Below are positions 1 through 10,097 of a stretch of DNA of 45,795 nt, in pieces. The notes under the pieces were generated by a model. It worked only from the letters and a program-made list of their open reading frames with translations. It did not search any database and had not been told where the DNA came from. The stretch's first letter is position 1, and each line of letters opens with the position of its first letter. The DNA comes from Streptomyces sp. DH37 (GTDB lineage: Bacteria > Actinomycetota > Actinomycetes > Streptomycetales > Streptomycetaceae), in the NCBI RefSeq assembly GCF_029813835.1, contig NZ_JARVKV010000057.1, positions 1-45,795 on the forward strand, given 5' to 3'. The translations under genes and the position numbers were made by a program.

Positions 1-26
1 CCCACCGCCCCGCGCGGGGCGGTGGG
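1..26. terminator. Perfect GC hairpin at left edge
   Basis: A perfect 26-bp inverted repeat (13-nt arms meeting at GCGC, core CCCACCGCCCC / GGGGCGGTGGG) with no poly-U tail, as is usual for Streptomyces terminators. It probably ends transcription of a gene left of the window. Confidence 0.65.
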
Positions 27-103
27 CGCCCTCACCCGTGTGGACCTGCCCGCGGGCACGTGGACAGACCGCGGGGTATGTGGGTATGTATCGCACAGGT
101 CAC

Positions 104-145
104 GGCTTCACGTAGGCGATGCGCAAGCTCTTTCACGGTGAAGCC
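104..145. repeat. Inverted repeat upstream of the acyl-CoA synthetase
   Basis: Arms GGCTTCAC (104-111) and GTGAAGCC (138-145) are perfect complements separated by 26 nt. The right part also holds the compact palindrome TTCACGGTGAA (132-142), which looks like a protein-binding site. It lies in the roughly 300-bp gene-free stretch 27-325. A weak promoter-like pair follows (TTGTTA at 174-179, TACGCA at 196-201, 16-nt spacer). A short 11-nt tandem repeat CCACCCCTTCT occurs at 231-260. No gene is seen here. Confidence 0.4.
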
Positions 146-325
146 TTCCGTCCTAGGCTGACCACCCACTCGGTTGTTACTCGTGAGTCACCCAATACGC
201 ACAGGCCAGTACGTACAGCACGGAAGCGATCCACCCCTTCTCCACCCCTTCTCCACCCCCAGCACTCCCGGTAGACCGAGCCATGGAGCCACCCCCCTGC
301 ACCGTCGCGGGCCCCGGAGGATGTT

Positions 326-2215
<1,890 letters not shown>

Positions 2216-2252
2216 GGGCCGGGGCGGGGACGGCCCCGGCCCGCCCCCGCCC

Positions 2253-2298
2253 CGGCCGGCCCCCGCCGGGCACCACGGTGCGCGGCGGGGGCCGGCCG
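2253..2298. terminator. Bidirectional terminator between acyl-CoA synthetase and hemW
   Basis: A perfect 16-bp stem (2253-2268 with 2283-2298) has a loop that itself contains CACC-AC-GGTG, extending the stem. An overlapping alternative hairpin (GGCCGGGGCGGG at 2217-2228 with CCCGCCCCGGCC at 2246-2257) precedes it. It sits between converging genes. Confidence 0.8.
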
Positions 2299-2447
2299 TC
2301 CGCGACGATGTGCCGGTGACCCGTCTCGTCGGCGTGCCGGTCCCGGCCTTCGGCGTCCCGGCCGCCCTGCCGATCCTCGCCGTGGCCGTCGGCGGTCGCC
2401 CTCCTCCTCGCGCCCCGCGCGGCGGGCGGGGCGGGGGCTGCGGCGGA

Positions 2448-3680
2448 TCAGTCCACCAGGTCGCGGACCACCGCGTCGGCCAGCAGTCGGCCGCGCAGCG
2501 TCAGCGCCGCGCGCCCGCGCTCGTACGCCTCCGGACGCAGCAGCCCGTCCGCCAGCGCCCGCTCGGCGGCGCGCGCCCCGGCAGGGGCGAGGACGTCCAG
2601 CGGCACGCCGTCCACCAGCCGCAGCTCCAGCAGGATCCGCTCCACGCGCCGGTCCCCGGCGTCCAGCACCTCGCGGCCCACGCCCGGCGAGCGGCCCTCG
2701 GCGAGCGCCTGGGCGTACGCGCCGGGGTGCTTGGCGTTCCACCAGCGCACCCCGCCGACGTGGCTGTGCGCGCCCGGCCCGGCGCCCCACCAGTCGGCGC
2801 CGGTCCAGTACAGCTCGTTGTGGCGGCAGCGGGCGGCCTCCGAGACCGCCCAGTTCGACACCTCGTACCAGTCGAAGCCGGCGGCCGACAGCGTCTCCTC
2901 GGCGATCAGGTAGCGGTCGGCGTGCACGTCGTCGTCGGTCATCGGCACCTCGCCGCGCCGGATCCGGTGCGCGAGCCGCGTGCCGTCCTCCACGATCAGC
3001 GCGTACGCCGAGACGTGGTCGGGCCCGGCGCCGAGCGCGGCCTCCAGCGAGGCCCGCCAGTCGTCGTCGTCCTCGCCGGGCGTGCCGTAGATCAGGTCCA
3101 GGTTGACGTGCTCGAAGCCCGCCGCCCGGGCCTCGGCCACGCACGCCTCGGGCCGGCCGGGGGTGTGGGTGCGGTCCAGCACGGCCAGCACGTGCCGCCG
3201 GGCGCTCTGCATGCCGAAGGAGATCCGGTTGAAGCCCGCCTCGCGCAGCCGGGCCAGATAGGCCGGGTCGACGGACTCCGGGTTGGCCTCCGTGGTGATC
3301 TCCGCGCCGTCCGCCAGCCCGAACTCCTCGCGGACCGCGGCCAGCATCCGCCCCAGGTCGGCGGCGGGCAGCAGGGTCGGGGTGCCGCCGCCGACGAAGA
3401 CCGTCTCCACCGGCCGCGGGTCGTCGCCGAGCACCTTGCGGGCCAGCCGCACCTCCTCGACCAGCGTCTCCGCGTAGTTCTCCCGCGAGGCGAGCGCACC
3501 GCCGGAGCCGCGCAGCTCGCTCGCGGTGTAGGTGTTGAAGTCGCAGTAGCCGCAGCGCGTCGCGCAGTACGGCACGTGCAGGTAGAAACCGAGCGGGCGC
3601 CGCGCCGCGTCCGCCAGGGCGTGCGCGGGCAGGGAACCGTCGGCGGGGACGGGCTCGCCGTCGGGCAGTGCGGAAGGCAT
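2448..3680 (-). CDS. hemW: Radical SAM heme chaperone HemW
   Basis: The 410-aa protein resembles oxygen-independent coproporphyrinogen III oxidase. This clade is generally HemW, a heme-binding chaperone that binds a 4Fe-4S cluster and SAM. The cluster motif CxxxCxxC is at C39, C43 and C46 (YCATRCGYCDFNTY), GGGTPT is near 97-102, and a HemN_C-type C-terminal domain follows. Upstream in-frame ATGs exist at 3689 and further out. ATG 3680 was chosen because it lies 7 nt after the hexamer GACAAT and begins MPSALPDGEP, which resembles Streptomyces HemW N-termini as I remember them. There is no convincing Shine-Dalgarno, so initiation is probably leaderless. A chaperone rather than an oxidase role is inferred from the family. 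Confidence 0.88.
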   Translation of the reverse strand: MPSALPDGEPVPADGSLPAHALADAARRPLGFYLHVPYCATRCGYCDFNTYTASELRGSGGALASRENYAETLVEEVRLARKVLGDDPRPVETVFVGGGTPTLLPAADLGRMLAAVREEFGLADGAEITTEANPESVDPAYLARLREAGFNRISFGMQSARRHVLAVLDRTHTPGRPEACVAEARAAGFEHVNLDLIYGTPGEDDDDWRASLEAALGAGPDHVSAYALIVEDGTRLAHRIRRGEVPMTDDDVHADRYLIAEETLSAAGFDWYEVSNWAVSEAARCRHNELYWTGADWWGAGPGAHSHVGGVRWWNAKHPGAYAQALAEGRSPGVGREVLDAGDRRVERILLELRLVDGVPLDVLAPAGARAAERALADGLLRPEAYERGRAALTLRGRLLADAVVRDLVD

Positions 3681-3687
3681 GGGGTCC

Positions 3688-3693
3688 ATTGTC
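3688..3693 (-). promoter_or_regulatory. Putative -10 (GACAAT) for leaderless hemW
   Basis: GACAAT on the minus strand ends 7 nt before ATG 3680, placing +1 at or next to the start codon. No -35 was recognised. Confidence 0.45.
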
Positions 3694-3717
3694 CGGCATC
3701 GCGCCCCCGTCCGGCGG

Positions 3718-3760
3718 TGCACCCGGTGGCGCACCCAGCCGTGCACCCGGTGGCGCGCCC
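3718..3760. repeat. Two 20-bp direct repeats upstream of hemW
   Basis: GTGCACCCGGTGGCGCACCC (3718-3737) is repeated at 3741-3760 with one difference. The period is 23 bp. The repeats lie between the DUF3097 stop and the hemW promoter. Confidence 0.6.
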
Positions 3761-3785
3761 GGCGGCCCGTGCCCGGGCGGAGGGC

Positions 3786-4631
3786 TCACGGACCGGTGGG
3801 GCCGCCCACCGTGACGTGGTCGATCAGCCGCTCGACCGGACCGAGCAGTCCCGGTTCCAGATCCGTGTAGCTCCGCACGCTCCCCAGGATCCGCTTCCAC
3901 GCCGCGCCGGTGTTCTCCGGCCAGCCCAGCGCCCGGCACACCCCCGTCTTCCAGTCCTGGCCGCGCGGCACCCGGGGCCATGCGCCGATGCCCAGCGCGG
4001 ACGGCTTCACCGCCTCCCACACGTCGATGTACGGATGGCCGACCACCAGCACGTTCTCGTCGGTGACCCGGGCGGCGATCCGGGACTCCTTCGAACCGGG
4101 CACCAGGTGGTCCACCAGCACGCCCAGCCGGGCGTCCGGGGTGGGGCCGAAGGCCTCGACGACCGCCGGAAGGTCGTCCACGCCCTCCAGGTACTCCACG
4201 ACCACGCCCTCGATCCGCAGGTCGTCGCCCCAGACCTTCTCCACCAGCTCCGCGTCGTGGCGTCCCTCCACGTAGATGCGCCCCGCCCGCGCCACCCGCG
4301 CGCGGGCGCCCGGCACGGCGACCGAGCCCGACGCCGTGCGCCGTGGCGCCCCGGGGGCGGGCGGCGCCACCGCCCGCGGCCGCACCAGGGTGACGACCTT
4401 CCCCTCCAGCAGGAAGCCGCGCGGCTCCATCGGGAAGACCCGGTGCCGGCCGAAGCGGTCCTCCAGGGTGACGGTGAAGCCCTGCGCCGTCTTCTCGCAG
4501 CGCACCACGGCCCCGCAGAAGCCGGTCGCGACCTCCTCCACCACCAGGTCCGGTTCGGCGGGCACCTCGGGCGCGGGCCTGTTCCGCTTCCAGGGAGGGG
4601 TCAGGTCGGGACCGTACTGTCTGCTGCGCAT
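3786..4631 (-). CDS. DUF3097 family protein with Toprim-like motifs
   Basis: This 281-aa protein belongs to an actinobacterial family of unknown function, DUF3097. The N-terminal half (about 1-95) looks like a small beta-rich domain. The C-terminal half carries IYVEGRHDAELVEKVWG (E122 at its core), then VLVDHLVPGSKE (D174 to E182) and HPYIDVWEAV (199-208). An acidic EGxxD followed by a beta-strand-plus-Asp motif resembles the Toprim fold of RNase M5 and primases. That resemblance is my inference, not an assigned function. The ATG start lies 6 nt after CACAAT with no Shine-Dalgarno, suggesting a leaderless mRNA. It points the same way as hemW but probably has its own promoter. Confidence 0.85.
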   Translation of the reverse strand: MRSRQYGPDLTPPWKRNRPAPEVPAEPDLVVEEVATGFCGAVVRCEKTAQGFTVTLEDRFGRHRVFPMEPRGFLLEGKVVTLVRPRAVAPPAPGAPRRTASGSVAVPGARARVARAGRIYVEGRHDAELVEKVWGDDLRIEGVVVEYLEGVDDLPAVVEAFGPTPDARLGVLVDHLVPGSKESRIAARVTDENVLVVGHPYIDVWEAVKPSALGIGAWPRVPRGQDWKTGVCRALGWPENTGAAWKRILGSVRSYTDLEPGLLGPVERLIDHVTVGGPTGP

Positions 4632-4637
4632 GCGGTC

Positions 4638-4643
4638 ATTGTG
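4638..4643 (-). promoter_or_regulatory. Putative -10 (CACAAT) for leaderless DUF3097 gene
   Basis: CACAAT on the minus strand is followed by 6 nt (GACCGC) and then ATG 4631. The arrangement matches the hemW and recO starts. Confidence 0.45.
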
Positions 4644-4702
4644 TTACGCGAGCCCCGCCGCGAAACCCGCCGCGCCCCCCGCCGGGGAAGCCGCCGCGGC
4701 CG

Positions 4703-5416
4703 TCACACGACGCCGAAGCGCTCCGCCAGCGTGTCGCGCTGGGCGCGGACGAAGGCGGCGTCCACCACCGCGCCGTGGCCCGGCACGTACACCGCGTCCT
4801 CGCCGCCCAGGGCGAGCAGCCGGTCCAGCGCGGCGGGCCAGTGGACGGGATGGGAGTCCAGGCCCGCCTGCGGCTCGCCGGACTCCTCCACCAGATCGCC
4901 GCAGAAGACCACGTCCGGCCCGCCGGAGGCGCCGGGGACCACGACGGCCAGGTCGTGCGCGGTGTGCGCCGGGCCGACGTTGGCCAGGAGCACCTCCCGG
5001 CCGCCCAGCCGGACGGTCAGCTCGCCGGCCACCCGGTGGTGGGGGTGGACGAGCACGTCGACGGCCTCGGCCGCCTCGTCCGGGTCCATGCCGTGCCGTA
5101 CGGCGTCCTCGCGCAGCCCGTCCCCGGAGTGCGCCAGCAGTTCCTCGATCCCCACCGCCCCGTAGACCTCCACCCCGGAGAAGGCCGCCGTCCCCAGGAC
5201 GTGGTCGAAGTGCGGGTGGGTCAGCGCCACGTGGGTCACCGGCCGCCCGAAGCGCCCGAGCAGGTGCCGCCGGATCCGCGCGCCCTCGCCCAGCGTCGCT
5301 CCGGTGTCCACCACCAGCAGCCCCGTGTCGCCCGCGACGGCTCCGACCGTCTCGTCCCAGCCGGGCATGCGGCGGCGTACGACGCCAGGCGACAGCTCTT
5401 CCCAATCCGTCTCCAT
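4703..5416 (-). CDS. MBL-fold metallo-hydrolase
   Basis: The 237-aa protein has the metallo-beta-lactamase fold signature HPHFDH at 67-72. Later histidine- and aspartate-bearing strands (GPAHTAHD, FCGDLVEE, VPGHG) complete a dinuclear zinc site. The length fits a single-domain hydrolase acting in the cytoplasm. The substrate is unknown. The class includes glyoxalase II-like enzymes, lactonases and RNA nucleases, but nothing here points to one. ATG 5416 lies 6 nt after TAGCGT on the minus strand without a Shine-Dalgarno, which suggests leaderless translation. The gene is divergent from hrcA. Confidence 0.87.
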   Translation of the reverse strand: METDWEELSPGVVRRRMPGWDETVGAVAGDTGLLVVDTGATLGEGARIRRHLLGRFGRPVTHVALTHPHFDHVLGTAAFSGVEVYGAVGIEELLAHSGDGLREDAVRHGMDPDEAAEAVDVLVHPHHRVAGELTVRLGGREVLLANVGPAHTAHDLAVVVPGASGGPDVVFCGDLVEESGEPQAGLDSHPVHWPAALDRLLALGGEDAVYVPGHGAVVDAAFVRAQRDTLAERFGVV

Positions 5417-5422
5417 ACCGCG

Positions 5423-5428
5423 ACGCTA
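5423..5428 (-). promoter_or_regulatory. Putative -10 (TAGCGT) for leaderless metallo-hydrolase
   Basis: TAGCGT fits the TANNNT consensus on the minus strand. Six nucleotides separate it from ATG 5416. Confidence 0.5.
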
Positions 5429-5494
5429 GCGCCATCGTGCGGGCGGTGCCCGCCGGGGATGTGGCGCGGATCGCCCCCCGGTCGGCCGCCGCCC

Positions 5495-5525
5495 TTGCCC
5501 TGGCCGTGGTCACCGGCCGTACACT
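5495..5525 (+). promoter_or_regulatory. Putative hrcA-dnaJ promoter
   Basis: TTGCCC (5495-5500) and TACACT (5520-5525) are spaced by 19 nt. Transcription would start near 5532, just before the CIRCE element, so bound HrcA would block initiation. The long spacer makes the -35 uncertain. Confidence 0.4.
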
Positions 5526-5537
5526 GGCTCAGGGAAA

Positions 5538-5564
5538 CTGGCACTCAAAGACCGAGAGTGCCAG
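5538..5564 (+). promoter_or_regulatory. CIRCE operator (HrcA-binding site)
   Basis: CTGGCACTC - 9 nt - GAGTGCCAG is a perfect 9-9-9 inverted repeat. It matches the CIRCE consensus TTAGCACTC-N9-GAGTGCTAA at the conserved GCACTC/GAGTGC cores. It lies between the putative promoter and hrcA and implies HrcA autoregulation and heat-shock induction of hrcA-dnaJ. Confidence 0.95.
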
Positions 5565-5606
5565 GACAGAGGACCGGAGAGACGGCCGGACGGGAGGTGC
5601 GCCCAG

Positions 5607-6623
5607 GTGCTCAGCGAACGCAGACTCGAGGTCTTGCGCGCCATCGTCCAGGACTACGTCGGCACGCAGGAGCCCGTGGGCTCCAAGGCCCTGACCGAGA
5701 GGCACAACCTCCAGGTCTCCCCGGCCACCGTGCGCAACGACATGGCGGCCCTGGAGGACGAGGGGTACATCGCCCAGCCGCACACCAGCGCGGGCCGTAT
5801 CCCCACCGACAAGGGGTACCGCCTGTTCGTCGACAAGCTGGCGGGCGTCAAGCCGCTCTCCAAGCCGGAGCGGCGGGCGATCCAGAACTTCCTGGAGGGC
5901 GCCGTCGACCTCGACGACGTCGTCAGCCGCACCGTGCGGCTGCTGGCCCAGCTCACCCGCCAGGTCGCCGTCGTCCAGTACCCCTCGCTGACCCGCTCGA
6001 CCGTGCGCCACGTCGAGCTGCTCCTCCTCGCGCCCGCGCGTCTGATGCTCGTGCTGATCACGGACACCGGGCGGGTCGAGCAACGCGTGGTGGACTGCCC
6101 GGCCCCCATCTCCGAGTCGTCCCTGGCGGACCTGCGCGCCCGGCTCAACAGCCGGGTGGTGGGCGAGCGCTTCTCCGAGGTGCCCAAGCTGGTGCAGGAC
6201 CTGCCGGAGTCCTTCGACCAGGACGACCGCGGCACGGTCTCGACCGTGCTCGCCACCCTCCTCGAGACACTGGTGGAGGAGACCGAGGAGCGGCTGATGA
6301 TCGGCGGCACCGCCAATCTCACCCGCTTCGTGCACGACTTCCCGCTGACCATCCGGCCGGTGCTGGAGGCTCTGGAGGAGCAGGTCGTCCTGCTCAAGCT
6401 GCTGGGGGAGGCCAAGGACCCGGGCATGACGGTGCGAATCGGGCATGAGAATGTTCACGAAGGACTGACGTCCACATCGGTCGTCTCGGTCGGTTACGGT
6501 TCGGGCGACGAGGCGGTCGCCAAGCTCGGCGTGGTCGGGCCGACCCGCATGGACTACCCCGGAACGATGGGAGCGGTACGCGCAGTGGCACGTTACGTCG
6601 GACAGATCCTCGCGGAGTCGTAA
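5607..6623 (+). CDS. hrcA: Heat-inducible transcription repressor HrcA
   Basis: The 338-aa HrcA represses heat-shock genes by binding CIRCE. In the known family it is kept active by GroEL. The winged-helix DNA-binding region is residues 1-75 (MLSERRLEVLRAIVQDYV ... SPATVRNDMAALEDEGYI), followed by the GAF-like and dimerization parts typical of the family. The GTG start at 5607 has GGAGGTG seven bases upstream. The gene's own leader carries a perfect CIRCE. The stop TAA abuts the GTG of dnaJ, so the two genes are co-transcribed and probably translationally coupled. Confidence 0.97.
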   Translation: MLSERRLEVLRAIVQDYVGTQEPVGSKALTERHNLQVSPATVRNDMAALEDEGYIAQPHTSAGRIPTDKGYRLFVDKLAGVKPLSKPERRAIQNFLEGAVDLDDVVSRTVRLLAQLTRQVAVVQYPSLTRSTVRHVELLLLAPARLMLVLITDTGRVEQRVVDCPAPISESSLADLRARLNSRVVGERFSEVPKLVQDLPESFDQDDRGTVSTVLATLLETLVEETEERLMIGGTANLTRFVHDFPLTIRPVLEALEEQVVLLKLLGEAKDPGMTVRIGHENVHEGLTSTSVVSVGYGSGDEAVAKLGVVGPTRMDYPGTMGAVRAVARYVGQILAES

Positions 6624-7751
6624 GTGGCGACGGACTACTACGCGGTCCTGGGCGTGCAGCGCGATGCCTCGCAGGACGAGATCAAGAAGGCATTCCGCCG
6701 GCTCGCGCGCGAGCTGCACCCTGACGTCAATCCGGACCCGAAGACGCAGGAGCGGTTCAAGGAGATCAACACCGCCTACGAGGTGCTCTCCGATCCGCAG
6801 AAGAAGCAGATGTACGACCTCGGCGGCGACCCGATGGGCGGCGCGGGCCGGGGCGGCGGCTTCGGAGGGGGCTTCGGCAACTTCTCCGACATCATGGACG
6901 CCTTCTTCGGCACCGCCTCCCAGCGCGGGCCGAGGTCCCGCACGAGGCGCGGCCAGGACGCCATGATCCGGCTCGACATCGAGCTGAACGAGGCCGCCTT
7001 CGGCACCACCAAGGACATCCAGGTCGACACGGCGGTCGTCTGCACCACGTGCAGCGGCGAGGGAGCGGCCCCGGGCACCTCCGCGCAGACGTGCGACATG
7101 TGCCGCGGCCGGGGCGAGGTCTCGCAGGTCACCCGGTCCTTCCTGGGCCAGGTCATGACCTCGCGCCCCTGCCCGCAGTGCCAGGGCTTCGGCACGGTCG
7201 TGCCGACCCCGTGCCCGGAGTGCGCCGGGGACGGCCGGGTGCGGTCCCGGCGCAACCTGACGGTGAAGATCCCGGCCGGTGTCGACAACGGCACCCGCAT
7301 CCAGCTCGCCGGCGAGGGCGAGGTCGGCCCGGGCGGCGGCCCGGCGGGCGACCTGTACGTCGAGATCCACGAGGTGCCGCACCCGGTCTTCCAGCGCCGC
7401 GGCGACGACCTGCACTGCACGGTCACCATCCCCATGACGGCGGCCGCGCTGGGCACCAAGGTCCCCCTGGAGACGCTGGACGGCCTGGAGGAGGTCGACA
7501 TCCGGCCCGGCACCCAGTCCGGCCAGTCGGTCCCGCTCCACCAGCGCGGTGTGACGCACCTGCGCGGCGGCGGCCGGGGCGACCTGGTCGTCCACGTGGA
7601 GGTCCAGACGCCGAGCAAGCTGGACCCGGAGCAGGAGGAGCTGCTGCGCCGCCTGGCCAAGCTGCGGGGCGAGGAGCGGCCGCTGGGCCAGTTCCAGCCC
7701 GGGCAGCAGGGGCTGTTCTCGCGGCTGAAGGACGCGTTCAACGGGCGCTGA
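6624..7751 (+). CDS. dnaJ: Chaperone protein DnaJ
   Basis: The 375-aa type I DnaJ is the co-chaperone that stimulates DnaK ATPase. It has the J-domain at 1-70 with HPD at 32-34, a Gly-rich linker near 73-90, and four CxxCxGxG zinc motifs between about 140 and 205 (CTTCSGEG, CDMCRGRG, CPQCQGFG, CPECAGDG). The C-terminal substrate-binding domains follow. The GTG start directly follows the hrcA stop with no gap. Being under CIRCE and not in a dnaK operon, it is probably the second DnaJ of Streptomyces (often called DnaJ2). Confidence 0.96.
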   Translation: MATDYYAVLGVQRDASQDEIKKAFRRLARELHPDVNPDPKTQERFKEINTAYEVLSDPQKKQMYDLGGDPMGGAGRGGGFGGGFGNFSDIMDAFFGTASQRGPRSRTRRGQDAMIRLDIELNEAAFGTTKDIQVDTAVVCTTCSGEGAAPGTSAQTCDMCRGRGEVSQVTRSFLGQVMTSRPCPQCQGFGTVVPTPCPECAGDGRVRSRRNLTVKIPAGVDNGTRIQLAGEGEVGPGGGPAGDLYVEIHEVPHPVFQRRGDDLHCTVTIPMTAAALGTKVPLETLDGLEEVDIRPGTQSGQSVPLHQRGVTHLRGGGRGDLVVHVEVQTPSKLDPEQEELLRRLAKLRGEERPLGQFQPGQQGLFSRLKDAFNGR

Positions 7752-7781
7752 GGCGGGGCGGCCGGGGTCCGGAGGGCATGA

Positions 7782-7787
7782 CAGGAT
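7782..7787 (+). promoter_or_regulatory. Putative -10 (CAGGAT) for leaderless flavoprotein gene
   Basis: CAGGAT ends 6 nt before ATG 7794. There is no ribosome-binding site at the right distance. Confidence 0.35.
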
Positions 7788-7793
7788 GCCGTC

Positions 7794-8894
7794 ATGTCCT
7801 CCGCGCTGACCACCCTGGCCTCCTGGTTGGAGCACCCCGTCGTACAGGCCCCCATGGCCGGGGGCGCGTCGTGCCCCGAGCTGGCCGCGGCCGTCTGCGA
7901 GTCCGGCGGGGTCGGCTTCCTCGCCGCCGGGCTCAACTCCCCCGCAGCGATGCGCCGGGAGATCGGGCGGCTGCGGGAGCTGACCGGCCGGCCCTTCGGC
8001 GTCAACCTCTTCGTGCCCCCGCCCGCCGGCGGCCCGGACACCGGGGCCGCCGTGGAGGCGTACCGCGAACGGCTCGCGGGCGAGGCCGCCCGGTACGGGA
8101 CCGAACTCGGGGAGACGGAGACCGGCCGGAGCGGCCACGACGCGTACGAGGCCAAGCTGGCGGCCCTGCTGGACGATCCGGTGCCGCTCGTCTCCTTCAC
8201 CTTCGGCTGCCCGCCGCGCGGGGTCCTGGCGGAGCTGGCCGGGGCGGGCACCCTCACCGCGGTCACCGTCACCTCCGCGGCCGAGGCGCGCGCCGCCGAG
8301 GAGGCGGGGGCCGGCGTCCTGTGCGTCCAGGGCGTCGAGGCCGGCGGCCACCAGGGCACGCACCGCGACGACCCCGCGGCCGACCGCCCGGGAGCCGGGA
8401 CCGGCCTGCTGACGCTGCTGGCACAGGTCCGCGCCGGGGCGACCGCGCCGCTGATCGCCGCGGGCGGGCTGATGCGCGGTGAGCAGATCGCCGCCGTGCT
8501 GGCCGCCGGAGCGGTCGCCGCGCAGCTCGGCACGGCGTTCCTGGCGTGTCCGGAGTCCGGTGCGCACGAGCTGCACAAGCGGGCGCTCACCGACCCCGCG
8601 TTCACCCGCACCGAACTGACCCGCGCCTTCACCGGCCGCCCGGCGCGCGGTCTGGTCAACCGCTTCATGACCGAGCACGGGGCGCACGCCCCCGCCGCGT
8701 ACCCCCAGGTGCAGCAGCTCACCGCGCCGCTGCGCCGGGCCGCCGCGGCGGCGGGCGATCCGCAGGCCCTGCCGCTGTGGGCCGGACAGGGCCACCGGCT
8801 GGCGCGCCCGCTGCCCGCCGCCGAACTGGTCGCCGCGCTGGCCGGGGAGCTGGCCGCGGCCCGCGCGGCGCTCACCGCCGGGAGGGCCCGGTGA
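7794..8894 (+). CDS. Nitronate monooxygenase-like FMN oxidoreductase
   Basis: The 366-aa TIM-barrel flavoprotein belongs to the 2-nitropropane dioxygenase/nitronate monooxygenase family, which oxidises nitronates with FMN and oxygen. N-terminal PVVQAPMAGG, the strand GVEAGGHQG (about 179-187, with the family's catalytic-region His) and the phosphate-binding region IAAGGLMRGEQIAAVLAAGAVAAQLGTAFL are all present. Related proteins include enoyl-ACP reductase FabK, so the reaction is not certain. The stop overlaps the rsmE start by 4 bp (GTGA), so the two are translationally coupled. ATG 7794 probably starts a leaderless mRNA. Confidence 0.87.
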   Translation: MSSALTTLASWLEHPVVQAPMAGGASCPELAAAVCESGGVGFLAAGLNSPAAMRREIGRLRELTGRPFGVNLFVPPPAGGPDTGAAVEAYRERLAGEAARYGTELGETETGRSGHDAYEAKLAALLDDPVPLVSFTFGCPPRGVLAELAGAGTLTAVTVTSAAEARAAEEAGAGVLCVQGVEAGGHQGTHRDDPAADRPGAGTGLLTLLAQVRAGATAPLIAAGGLMRGEQIAAVLAAGAVAAQLGTAFLACPESGAHELHKRALTDPAFTRTELTRAFTGRPARGLVNRFMTEHGAHAPAAYPQVQQLTAPLRRAAAAAGDPQALPLWAGQGHRLARPLPAAELVAALAGELAAARAALTAGRAR

Positions 8895-9640
8895 CCGCCC
8901 CCGTCTTCCTCGCCGAGACCGCCTCCCTCGCCTCGGCCGCGCCCGGCGCCGTGCTGACGCTGGAGGGGCCCGAGGGCCGGCACGCCGTGGCGGTACGGCG
9001 GCTGCGCGTGGGCGAGGAGATCGTCCTCACCGACGGCGCGGGCACCGGCGCCTTCGGCACCGTCGCGGCCGTCGGGGGCAGGGACCGGCTGAAGGTCTCC
9101 GTCCGGGAGGTGCGCACCGATCCGGAGCCGCGCCCGCGGATCACCGTCGTCCAGGCGCTGCCCAAGGGCGACCGCGGCGAGCTGGCCGTGGAGACGATGA
9201 CCGAGACGGGCGTGGACGCGATCGTGCCCTGGTCGGCGGCGCGCTGCGTCACGCAGTGGCGGGGCGAGCGCGGCGAGAAGGCGCTGCGCAAGTGGCGCGC
9301 CACCGCGCGCGAGGCGGGCAAGCAGTCGCGCAGGCTGCGCTTCCCGGAGGTCGCCGGGCCGGCCACCACCCGGCAGCTCCTCCCGCTGCTGTCCTCGGCC
9401 GCCTTCGCCGCCGTCCTCCACGAGGAGGGCTCGGAGCCGCTGGCGACCGCCGACCTGCCCGCCGGGGGCGAACTGGTGCTCGTCGTCGGCCCGGAGGGCG
9501 GGGTGGCGCCGGAGGAGCTGGAGGCGTTCGCGGAGGCGGGCGCGCGCCCGTACCGGCTGGGCCCGAGCGTGCTGCGCACCTCCACGGCGGGTACGGCCGC
9601 GGCGGCACTGCTGCTGGGACGCACCGGCCGCTGGTCATGA
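8891..9640 (+). CDS. rsmE: 16S rRNA (uracil(1498)-N3)-methyltransferase RsmE
   Basis: The 249-aa SPOUT methyltransferase methylates N3 of U1498 in 16S rRNA using SAM. The N-terminal PUA-like part contains EGRHAVAVRRLRVGEEIVLTDG. The central region has QALPKGDRGELAVETMTETGVD and the C-terminal knot has LVVGPEGGVAPEELEAF and RLGPSVLRTSTAGTAA, both hallmarks of RsmE. The GTG start at 8891 overlaps the previous stop, with GGAGGG at 8881-8886. A 9-bp hairpin follows the stop. Confidence 0.95.
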   Translation: MTAPVFLAETASLASAAPGAVLTLEGPEGRHAVAVRRLRVGEEIVLTDGAGTGAFGTVAAVGGRDRLKVSVREVRTDPEPRPRITVVQALPKGDRGELAVETMTETGVDAIVPWSAARCVTQWRGERGEKALRKWRATAREAGKQSRRLRFPEVAGPATTRQLLPLLSSAAFAAVLHEEGSEPLATADLPAGGELVLVVGPEGGVAPEELEAFAEAGARPYRLGPSVLRTSTAGTAAAALLLGRTGRWS

Positions 9641-9641
9641 T

Positions 9642-9661
9642 CCCCGGCCCCCGGGCCGGGG
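9642..9661 (+). terminator. Hairpin after rsmE
   Basis: CCCCGGCCC (9642-9650) and GGGCCGGGG (9653-9661) form a tight stem right behind the rsmE stop. TACGAT (9662-9667) just downstream could be the -10 of the HIT gene. Confidence 0.55.
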
Positions 9662-9717
9662 TACGATCTGCGTCGCGTACCGACCGATCGAACCCATCCA
9701 CAGCGGGAGGCGCCACC

Positions 9718-10092
9718 GTGGCGGAAGAACCGCAGGCGGACTGCCTGTTCTGCAAGATCGTCGCGGGGGACGTCCCGGCGACGGTCGTCCACGAGACCGA
9801 CACCACGCTCGCCTTCCGGGACATCAACCCGCAGGCGCCCACTCATGTGCTGGTGATCCCCAAGGAGCACCACCCCGACGCCGCCGCGCTGGCCGCCGCC
9901 GCCCCCGAGCTGGCCGCCGACGTGCTGCGCGCGGCGGGCGAGGTCGCGGCACAGGAGAACATCGCCCCGCCCGGGGGCGCCACCGTCGGCTACCGGATCG
10001 TGTTCAACACCGGCGCGGGCGCCGGGCAGACCGTCTGGCACGCGCACGCCCACGTCCTGGGCGGACGCGGCCTCGACTGGCCTCCCGGATAA
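9718..10092 (+). CDS. HIT family nucleotide-binding protein
   Basis: The 124-aa histidine triad protein is of the HINT/PKCI type. These act as nucleotide phosphoramidases or hydrolases on AMP-linked substrates. The N-terminal CLFCKIVAGDVPA is typical of the branch. The catalytic triad HAHAHVLGG is near 110-118. GTG 9718 is preceded by GGGAGG at 9705-9710. Only 5 nt separate it from RNase Z. The physiological substrate is unknown. Confidence 0.93.
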   Translation: MAEEPQADCLFCKIVAGDVPATVVHETDTTLAFRDINPQAPTHVLVIPKEHHPDAAALAAAAPELAADVLRAAGEVAAQENIAPPGGATVGYRIVFNTGAGAGQTVWHAHAHVLGGRGLDWPPG

Positions 10093-10097
10093 GTCCG

